Positions 55,910-64,000 of a DNA stretch of 64,000 bases are shown here, in pieces. The notes beneath the pieces were generated by a model. The model saw nothing but the letters and a program-made list of their open reading frames with translations, was not told the origin of the DNA and made no database searches. Source of the DNA: Varroa destructor (lineage: Eukaryota; Arthropoda; Arachnida; Mesostigmata; Varroidae); assembly GCF_002443255.2 (NCBI RefSeq), contig NW_019211460.1:35721498-35785497 (forward strand), written 5' to 3'. Each line of letters starts with the position of its first letter. Positions within the stretch are counted from its first letter, which is position 1. The position numbers were made by a program, and so were the translations under genes.

Positions 55910-58892
55910 TTGCGCTGCATAACCCGCTGATGGGTTTGAAGCAAACGCCTGACCCGCAAGCAATGAAGCTGTGAGGGAAAACCAGACTGCGTGTTTTTTT
56001 TGGGCGCTGAACGCTTCTTTTTTCGTGTAGTTCTATTTCTTTGTTGCTCAAAGGACAATGAACGCAGAATGTATAGCCAACCGTTGCCAGTAATGTGTCT
56101 GGCCATAGACGTCTAAGCTAATAAGTAAAATGGTCAATACTAACCGAAAAACGTGTTATGTTTTGGTCTTTGTGCCTTCTCCTATGACACATTACATAAC
56201 AGTGTGCACATTATATCACATAGAATCGAGTTGTGTTAGGCTATTAGAACGATTTAGAAATACAGGCGCGATGACAACATGCCCTATGTTCTAACGCTAG
56301 GAATGAATGAAGAAGGAGCCTGTAAGTAAGAATTCGATGCCTTCATAACATGTTAATGGCTCATTTTTTCTGTCTAGCCCTAACATATATTAACATCAAC
56401 ATATTATCAAACGAATATTTTTTCATTGTCTGTATCGTTTTTACGTAATGTGCACTAGCAGCTTCACTGTGTGTTCGTACATGTGGGCGCTAGTGATCAC
56501 TAACGGATCGCGTACATGAGGGCATGTGAAGGTGCATAGAAATAAATTAGGCGACCACTACTGCCGCCAAGACCATGATGCTGGGAGTTTGCCTCAGCAA
56601 CGCTGCGCGATTGGAATACTAATCAGAAGTAGCGAAGAGTAAAGGGACGGAATAGGGGGGAATTCAGGCCGAGATAAAACGACCCGTAGACGGCAGCGGC
56701 GGCAGATATGAGAGCGGAAATCGTGCTACGAGGCAGGCAGTAAAAACCGCTTACTTCGACCGATCGTCGTCTGCAGGTAGCCAGGCAATGGTTCTAACTC
56801 CCCTCTTGAATCGAACCGCGAGACAAACAGGCTTCCATTTAGGCCACAGACTAGATTCACACGCACAAAAGAAGCAGAGCAAGAAACCCATAAGCAGGCC
56901 ATCTCGAAACACACGCACATCTTCTTCACTCGCTAGCTCAACAGGAGTGATATACTATCAGGACGGGAGAGTGGCTATGTCGAAAAAGTAAATAATCATC
57001 CTTATCAAATCAACTGACGATAGTAATAGTAACGACAATTTTATCAGTGGATAATAAATTACGTCGTTTGGTCGACAACTATGTTGAAGTACTTAGCTAT
57101 ATATACGTGTATGCGAAGTTATGTCTTTGAACAAAGGTTACGTTAGTTCATATACTTAGTTTAGGGACACATTCGTAGTAACATACAGCAGTAATATCTA
57201 GCTTATTTTGTGCTATAGTTGATATTCAGTGTTTGGTAGGAGTATTAATGCGCTGATCAACGACTATTCAGTCGTAGTAAGAGAAAAATCCTAGAAGTCA
57301 GTAAAAAATTGTCCTGACTGCCGTTATCATCGCCTTCACAGAAACTCTTTAGATCTATTAATTTTATGTTGATTTTTTATTTTTAATTAGAAAACTGCTA
57401 ACTGGCCTCTAAAATATATAATTTTTTTCATTCAATCTCGCACTGCTACCCCAAATTAGGTTAATTTACATTGTATATTTGGCCCAATTACCTGACAGCT
57501 TGATATCCTTCTTAACAGTCGTCTAACTAAAGGGTACGCTACTATAATAGTCGTTGAAATTTTTGGACAGGAGACGCTTCGGGACAGAAAAATTTGTTAT
57601 TTAAGTATCGAAGATTTACATAATAAACAATAAATCGCTACATTCGTGCTGAACGTCGTAAAGTCAGCATCGTACATCTTTGCTTAGCTATTATAAACAA
57701 TGGTAACGAACACCCCACTGTCCATTCGACTGGCTTGCAGACGTTACCAATATAGGCGAGGCTTTATGGATGACCTTGTTACCCATTTGGTTAATTTTTT
57801 TACCATTCATTGTACCATTTTATACATCAAAAGTCATAAATAATCAATAAGTTCCACTGTTAAAGCGGTGAAACTGAAGAGCTTCCCTTAGCTGTTATTT
57901 GCCATACGTTTTTGCCTTTGTTAATCGTTCGTTGAACAACAACTGAGAACAACGATCCATGAGCAGTGCAGGCTTAACTCATCGTCATGCATCAATACAA
58001 GTTACTCGATTTGCGTAAGGCTACCCTATATTTTACCGTTTTTTATTCCTATAAATAATTACATCATCAAATTATTTCAAGCGCATTACGTAAGAGTGAA
58101 GATACCTCGTCTATCATAGAGCCGAAGGGACACTATTAAAAGAACTCACTGGCTGGATTTGAGGCCCCAGTCTGAAGTAACGAATAAACCAAGTTCGAGT
58201 GGTGCTCCGTATTCGCAGTTTGCTGATTCGGAACAAAATTCCAGTAGTCATTGTGGCACACAAAGCACTTCTTGCGTTAAATGTCTTACTGAAGTAAATC
58301 TTGTAAGTAAGTTAAGGTGGGTGAAACATTTGTGTGTGTTTTATTCGACAAGATATTTGCTAGTACTTGTGAAAGCTAGAATATAGCATATAATAAGTCG
58401 ATCAAGCTATCAAAATACGATAACGTCTAAGAATAATGATCTATTGTTGATCTGGTTTCAAACCTATAGAAACACAAAAAATCAATCAAATGGTGACGAT
58501 GATCAGTGAATAGGCTACTTCCAGAGGACAGGGGGAACCATCGAGAGGACAGAGCAATCAATGAAACAAAAACAAGACTTGCTATCTTCGATGACGTGAC
58601 AGGTGCATGATCAATTTACGGGAAGCGATTAATGAAAGGTGTGATATTTAAGAAAAAATCAGTAGATGATCTAGCAGGGTTTTTCTCGATCCGTCTTTGT
58701 ACGTCGGCATGCAAGAGCCTTGAATTGGAGGTGTATCCGAATCCAGTAGATAATCCAATTTTGTTATGGTCGGAACAGCGCTAACTAGGTTAAATGAATA
58801 TTTTATTCCAAACATATACATCAATCACGATTAAGTGAGCCTTACAAAAATGTACCAGTCAAATCACAACAGAACTTAGTTGCGATATTTCT

Positions 58893-58913
58893 ATTAGGTC
58901 TGAGCGACCTAAT
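58893..58913. repeat. Perfect 8-bp inverted repeat
   Basis: attaggtc, tgagc, gacctaat. No gene is recognised nearby. Confidence 0.8.
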
Positions 58914-60167
58914 CGTACGTCAGATCAGCATCTCAGCAGATGTCACAAATGAAAACGCTGAGTGCTACCGTAAAAATTGCGACGATCAGGATTCGAGACC
59001 TATTGTAGAAGTGCAAACTTGTTGAACACCTTTATCGCTCGTAGTCGAGAGACTATAGGCTTGAAAAAAAAAGTTTGTTAAGCTAATCAGGTAGGCAAAT
59101 TAATAATGTTTCAAAAAGCCATGCGGCTTCTGTAGGAAAAAAGCTTATATATGCGCAGTTTTATGCAGTTATTGTAAAGTAAGGTCACATAGCGGTCCAA
59201 GATAGCCAGAGAAACACAAAGTAAGGTATGATTTTGTCTATGAACTATACAAGTGAAGATCTGTCAGAATCTACAAATGGGTTTCCATAAGAAGAAATGG
59301 AAAGGCTAGTTCTGGTTTTTTTGAAATTAGGGTATTCATCGAAGGGAAACTAATTTAAATGAGCTCGATACTGGATTTCATAAATCCACGATGTCACTAT
59401 TGGATTCCGTACAGCTAACCTCACGGAGCCATGTTATCTGCAAAGCGAATATGACCTTAATTGAGACAAACCGTGAATTAAGCTAAACCACGTTAACTCG
59501 TTGAAGTTACAGTGCATCAAATAGAACAACAAGTAAAAACGTTAAAATATAACTTCGTGAGAATGTCACAATTTTCAACATTAAGATAGTAAATAATGAC
59601 CAGTTGAGATTAACCTCCTTTTCGATTTCGGTTGGCTACTTAAACTCGTTGGCATTGCTCGAGACGGCCGATCTTTAATACAAAACGAAACGTATCTTAT
59701 TCTCAGTTTAACAGGGAAGCACATTGCAGTGCTATTACAAGGACATCTTCTGTACTATTCAAACCATTGACACGTGAAAATTATGGTGTAATTAGAAGAA
59801 AACTGACTAAGGACCTGGGGATGTCAGAGCCTGGAATACCTACATTAAATTATAGTAATACAAAAATTATTTTCTAAAATCTAAGAATTATTAATCAAAT
59901 GGATAGGAAAACACTATATATATACCAGAGCACAATGGCGGCGATAGACTATTTTGTTTGCAACAGATATTTTTAAATTATCCGCTGGTTCTTCTTTACC
60001 CCCATCGTCATTTTTCGGTCACTGCTTCCTAGCCTATTCAAGGCCACCGCGTGCGCATGCTTTTCGTGGTTTAGTCACGCGCTATCTCCCTCATCTGGCT
60101 TTATCGAAAGCTTCTTTACCATGCAACTACCTACGTCAAACTTAGCTGAGCGCCATCTCCGTAAGCT

Positions 60168-60192
60168 CAGCAGCAGCAGCAGCAGCAGCAGC
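60168..60192. repeat. (CAG)8 microsatellite
   Basis: Trinucleotide tandem in a GC-rich patch 240 bp from the 60.4-kb start-exon candidate. Confidence 0.95.
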
Positions 60193-60432
60193 GTTGGGCT
60201 AACACTGCCGTCACAGCAGGCAGTCTTCATCACGGCAGGGGCACCAGCAACATGAACTGCTCACAGAAGCGATGCGTTTGCACGGCACTTCAGTTGGTAT
60301 GCGCACGGTAAAAACGTCAGTGAAGGACACGGCGGTAGCTACGAACGGCACCCCGTTCTTGTTGTTCCTCTTCGTTGTCTTCTTCTTGGGGGGAGGGACG
60401 GGTCAGTAGCAAGTAGAAACTCACTCACTCAC

Positions 60433-60507
60433 TACAACTACCGCCGACACCACTAGCAATAGCAACGCAGAGGAAATATAGGTTTCAAGTGGCTCGTTTT
60501 CACGCAT
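60433..60507 (-). CDS. Candidate first coding exon encoding a membrane anchor
   Basis: Minus strand: the ATG at 60505-60507 has A at -3. Twenty-five codons read MRENEPLETYISS, then a 12-residue hydrophobic run of Ala, Leu, Ser and Val. They end in phase 0 at GTGAGTGAGTGAG. The hydrophobic run next to the splice site would continue into the next exon as a signal anchor. A TATATATA lies about 40 bp upstream of the ATG. A second, upstream ATG (about 60530) opens a different short frame. Further exons were not located. Confidence 0.33.
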
Positions 60508-60545
60508 GGTTGATTAGCCTGCGCCTTGTTCGCCCGTTCCATTGG

Positions 60546-60553
60546 TATATATA
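60546..60553 (-). promoter_or_regulatory. Possible TATA box for the 60.5-kb start exon
   Basis: The sequence is ggtatatatac on the plus strand (gtatatatacc on the minus). It lies 39-46 bp upstream of the minus-strand ATG at 60507, so transcription would start only some 10-20 nt before the codon. (TA)n runs are common here, so this is weak. Confidence 0.2.
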
Positions 60554-60860
60554 CGTAAGCCGACGTCGATAGCATCACGTTACCTCGTAGTGCCATAGCG
60601 TAAAAGCAAGTACATATAGTTGTCTACTGCGCGGCGGACGCAGACGGGACGGCCTGAAATCGGCCAACCGGAGTATTTATATATCCATTTATGCTTGTTT
60701 TGTGTTCTGATGCCGAAGAAGTTGGGAAACGGTGGCCGGCGGTTGCTTCCCTGACATCTGACGCTGTTGCCGCGATTGCTGGCCATGATGGCCGTTTTGG
60801 AGGCGGCAGGGTCTGGCCACATCTATTCAATTCAGTTTGCATCTCTATTCTCTGTCTCCT

Positions 60861-60879
60861 TATATATATATATATATAT
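60861..60879. repeat. (TA)9 microsatellite
   Basis: It lies inside overlapping doubtful frames on both strands (60691-61092 plus, 60624-60908 minus), which translate it as Tyr/Ile. Confidence 0.95.
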
Positions 60880-61560
60880 GTTTGGTCGAGTATGGCTATT
60901 TCCCACATTGTATTGAACGATGCTGACTCGCTGGAAGGAAAGATAGCATATCTCGAAATGCGACAGAAGGGTAAACGAGATAAAAGGGGACAAGCTTCGT
61001 GTACGCGTCTGTCGGTCTATATAGATACGCACATCTCTGCACGTGTGTATGTGTTTGCGTATCTTCATGCCTTCGTGTTTCTTCTCCAGTGAAGCGAGCA
61101 TGTTTGTTTGCCTCAGTGGACATGATCAGCTTCCGCCCCACCAATCGGAGAACGACGTACAACGCTCATCGGAGAAACTCACACTTCCATTCCTGCTGAA
61201 GCAGCAGCTCTAGTAGCCAATCCTAATCTTCCATTCTATAAAAAAGACCCCTTTTTCTTTTTCCCCCACTCGGGACATCTATCCACCTCGTCGCCGATTC
61301 CTTCGCGATGAGATACTTTCCAAATGTAAAACACAAAAAAATCGATTATTTTCAAACAGAATCGTTATTCAGTGCTACTCTTTATCCACTAGTACCACCC
61401 ATTGGCTTAAAACGTTTGACCATAAATGACGCGAAATGTATGTCTCACTGGTTTGCAGTTCAGAAAGCATCATGGTGGATATATATATGGGTCTAGACAA
61501 CATTTCGTGCGTTATGAATTCATAAGTGTTCGTCCATATGTGAAATTTAACTCTCTATAG

Positions 61561-61757
61561 GTATGAAAACGCCTTAACGTTGAAGACGGAGTTGTCGTCA
61601 CTTGATTTCAAACGAGATAATGCATACGAAGCGCTTCGTCACTATACCTGCCACCGCAGACATATTTCCTCCAAGTTCTGCAGCGTAAATTACCGTGAGA
61701 TAAGTTTTTTTTTGACCGTATCACCAGTGTGCCATAAAAAGAGACCTTTTGCCTGCT
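61561..61757 (+). CDS. Candidate 197-nt internal exon
   Basis: The acceptor taactctctatag is followed by 65 open codons with the segments LKTELSSLDFKRDNAYEALR and HRRHISSKFCSVNYREISFF. They are rich in Cys, His and basic residues and end after one extra base at a GTAAGT donor. No known domain is recognised. An internal acceptor-like site (ttctgcag) lies midway. Support is both splice sites plus protein-like content. Confidence 0.3.
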
Positions 61758-62272
61758 GTAAGTACTTTTAGCAGTTTTTTTCTTTTACTAGGCAAAGGAG
61801 ACAAGGATTCACTGCAGGTACGTTGTTGCTAAGAGTGTTAGCGAAGGTTTTTTCATTTTGAGTGATGATAACTTATCTTCCCGTTCGGCTAAACGTCCGT
61901 GATGCTAACTGCCCTTGCGCGCTAAGCATGGAACATATAGTACATGAGATTTCAATTTGTGTGATAGCTGCAGTATATAGTTAGTTCACTGATATTGTAA
62001 TGTCAGCTATAGATATTAATTACTCTTTAGCACCAACGCAGTAGTTTGAAACATAATTTTTATGCCACTGTTCGCACAGCTAGCTAATTTGCTCTGCTTG
62101 TTATGCGGCTATTATTGCAGACCAATGAATAGCAGCATAAGGATAATAAGTAAATTAATTACAATGCAATTAGGGCAACAAATCTAGCAGTAGACCCGCA
62201 AAGCAAACTGATATTTAAAGGTTGTCCTTATGTAATGTCCTGATTAATCTATGCTAAGCTCTAATAGTCTTT

Positions 62273-63617
62273 TTATTTGCATAGCATTATAGAATAGCTC
62301 GAGCAGAATGAGGAGTAGCAAGGGCACTTGCAGGTCTTTGAGGTCTGCTGACAAGGCCAATGACTCGTAACGCCGATACTGGGTGCACCGCGATAACGCC
62401 GCCACTGCGTCTTATATATTCGGTATATATCTACCGCCTTCGAATCGTCCAGCTTTTCCCAAGCATGACGATCACTGCAGAGGTTCGCGCATAGTCTCGA
62501 TCTGTAGGCGCTTTCCGCTGATGTCAGCGAAATCAGAAGTGCGCGTGCTCCGCGCAATGTGAGGAATGTTGTCTGATGTCAGTCGTTAATATAGGACCCA
62601 TGCACACGCAGGCATATAACAAACAGACCGTCCGGACTGGCAGCAGCGGATCTCTATAGCCGGTTTCGTCAGACATAGTCAGTCGTAGTAAGAGCTATTG
62701 TAGGTATTTTTGGTGAAACAATAAAAAATGCTTTATTACAACGCGCATTTACTCCTAATAATCACCCTTCGATTAAATATAGTGCATATGACTGCAACCT
62801 TGCCCTTCTGTAGTACAAGAAACACGAATGGATAAATTTCAGCTGGCCTGTGAGCCTTTCTTTCAGAGAACCACGTCCTAAAATCAGTCGATATGATCTT
62901 CTCAAACAGACGTCAACGGGACAACACATAATTACACGACAAGTCTTTAGAGAATTTTTTCATCACGGAGTCTAGAGATCCGGAAAAGGCTTTCTGTGTT
63001 GAATACACTTCTGCGGCTATACAATAAGCTAGCGCCGTCATCCTTTATAATCTAATAGGCTTGATTGGGTATCAGAAATCACTTGCACGTGAGATAGTGA
63101 TTTTGAATCCATCGGCATCACCCTCGATTGAAGATCAGCGAACCCTGAAACCCTGAGAACCTAAAAACAGTGTCAGTCTCCGCTGAGTGCAACAGTATCG
63201 GCGAAAGGTTTGCGGTAACCTAATGATGCCGCAACAATGCAACATCGCTTACAGGACACCCAGCTAAAGGACACACAGCGCTAATCTGTGCATCCTAGAT
63301 AGATTCCTGTTCCTCAGTGGCCCCATTTTTCTATCGAGGTCGAGCGATAGCCACATCTTTACTGACAACGGATCGACAAGGGAGCCAAGAGGAGCAGTTG
63401 GCTCATAGAGCCGTAGGCCTGCGGGCGCGCGGTCATCCCTTCGATAGTCAACTATCAGGCAGATCCTGGGGTTGCCTGCATAAGCAACGATTCGTTCGTT
63501 GGCCATGGTAGAGGTAGTATGGTAAAACAGAGCATGGTAAGGGTTGATTAAGTCGGCTTGGAACTGCTCCACCCGGTGGATCGGGTAGGATCTCGGATAG
63601 GTCGGTGGCCTATTCAT
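62273..63617 (-). CDS. Two-exon gene of unknown function with AATAAA at its stop
   Basis: Exon 1 (63363-63617) starts with ATG (G at -3) and has 85 open codons with good codon bias, beginning MNRPPTYPRSYPIHRVEQFQ. It ends in phase 0 at a GTAAAG donor. A second in-frame ATG in a better context (accATGG) lies about 38 codons in and could be the true start. Exon 2 begins at 62572 after an acceptor with a branch-like ttaac upstream, in phase 0. It reads 99 codons to TAA (62273-62275), ending in a Cys-rich tail (CKCPCYSSFC). A polyadenylation hexamer AATAAA (62272-62277) overlaps the stop codon. The intron is 790 bp. An alternative is that exon 2 ends internally at a GTAGAT donor (62434). The product, about 184 residues, has no signal peptide and matches no family I know. 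Phase agreement and the well-placed hexamer are the main support. Confidence 0.42.
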
Positions 63618-63619
63618 AG

Positions 63620-64000
63620 CTTGTTATGCCGATAGATACTCCCCATTTCGACAAGCTTCGTTGTGCAAACGGCAGTACGGACCATTGCGTTCAAACATAA
63701 CTGCCCCTTTCCATTGCCGCTAGCCTTTAGCCCTCTGTTCGTAGCTTCTCCACAACGCCGTCAATGGAGATTTTGGGGGCTGTAGGAAGGCAGTGCCAAC
63801 CATCTTTATTACTCTATGGATTTAAATACAAGTCTATATATAGCTTATTATGTATGTGGTTAACGGAGGCCGCTAAGAGATATGAGCGGCACGGCAACAA
63901 TGTATGCGATCATTTCTTTGCCGTCTATGGCTATTTGGGCGCAAACACCGTTCTCGTCTACAGAGCACAGTTTTGTGCGGCTGTGACTATTGTGAAAACA
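63620..64000. other. Upstream flank of the 63.6-kb gene
   Basis: Presumed promoter and 5' side of the minus-strand gene. No further frame is supported before the window ends. Confidence 0.35.

Larger units (their letters stand above)
55140..60160. other. GC patch 55.1-56.1 kb, then long AT-rich stretch
   Basis: Frames at 55408-55593 (plus) and 55461-55778 (minus) overlap and are unresolved. 57.0-59.9 kb shows no supported frame or structure besides one 8-bp inverted repeat. Confidence 0.4.

Noticed and set aside
56800..56815. tRNA B-box-like GGTTCGATTC on the minus strand
   Set aside because: No T-arm pairing, A box or cloverleaf around it.
60624..61162. Several overlapping 80-133 codon frames on both strands
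   Set aside because: They pass through a (TA)n microsatellite and GT-rich repeats, with no splice or start logic favouring one.
1..64000. CRISPR arrays, bacterial operons, phage or organellar genes
   Set aside because: No regularly spaced repeats, no dense ORFs with ribosome-binding sites, no rRNA or tRNA. The window is eukaryotic nuclear in character.

Overview
The window is eukaryotic nuclear DNA. It has no bacterial gene packing: no open frame exceeds about 180 codons. AT-rich DNA full of short (AT)n, (GA)n, (CT)n, (CAG)n and (CTAT)n microsatellites alternates with GC-richer patches of 0.3-1.5 kb. CpG is not visibly depleted, which suggests an invertebrate. A decayed mariner-type transposase and a candidate ML/NPC2-like secreted protein fit an arthropod. 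A mite or other arachnid is my guess only. No rRNA, tRNA, CRISPR or organellar gene was seen.

Genes, if present, are split into short exons by introns of about 0.1 to more than 1 kb. I looked for places where a splice acceptor, an open frame, a start or stop codon and a splice donor agree. By my rough estimate, about ten acceptor-donor pairs of this quality are expected by chance in 128 kb of strand. Single-exon calls are therefore weak. Models in which two exons agree in phase and also make protein sense are stronger.

Best-supported items: (1) a transposase relic at 38.2-38.96 kb (minus), recognised from several conserved motifs; (2) a three-exon secreted protein at 18.3-19.2 kb (minus), with a signal peptide and ML-domain-like cysteine spacing; (3) a two-exon end of a membrane protein at 51.8-53.3 kb (plus), whose membrane helix is completed across the intron; (4) a two-exon gene at 62.3-63.6 kb (minus), ending on an AATAAA that overlaps the stop; (5) a 63-residue membrane or secreted peptide at 37.8-38.0 kb (minus), whose start codon lies in a nearly perfect 24-bp hairpin.

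Layout: 1-3.7 kb is a GC-rich patch with ambiguous exon-like frames. 6.3-7.7 kb has two or three start-exon candidates. 8.9-11.4 kb is GC-rich with one credible short frame. 12.6 kb has an untranslated-exon-like segment with an upstream ORF. 17.6-19.2 kb holds the ML-like gene. 23.6-24.1 kb has overlapping exon-like frames. 28.3 kb has a possible terminal exon. 31.8-33 kb has a possible secreted precursor. 36.9-39 kb holds the hairpin peptide and the transposon relic. 40.5-46 kb and 49-53.3 kb carry plus-strand exon candidates. 55 kb, 60.4 kb and 61.6 kb have single exon candidates. 62-63.6 kb holds the minus-strand two-exon gene. No function can be given to most of these, and no pathway or operon-like grouping is visible.
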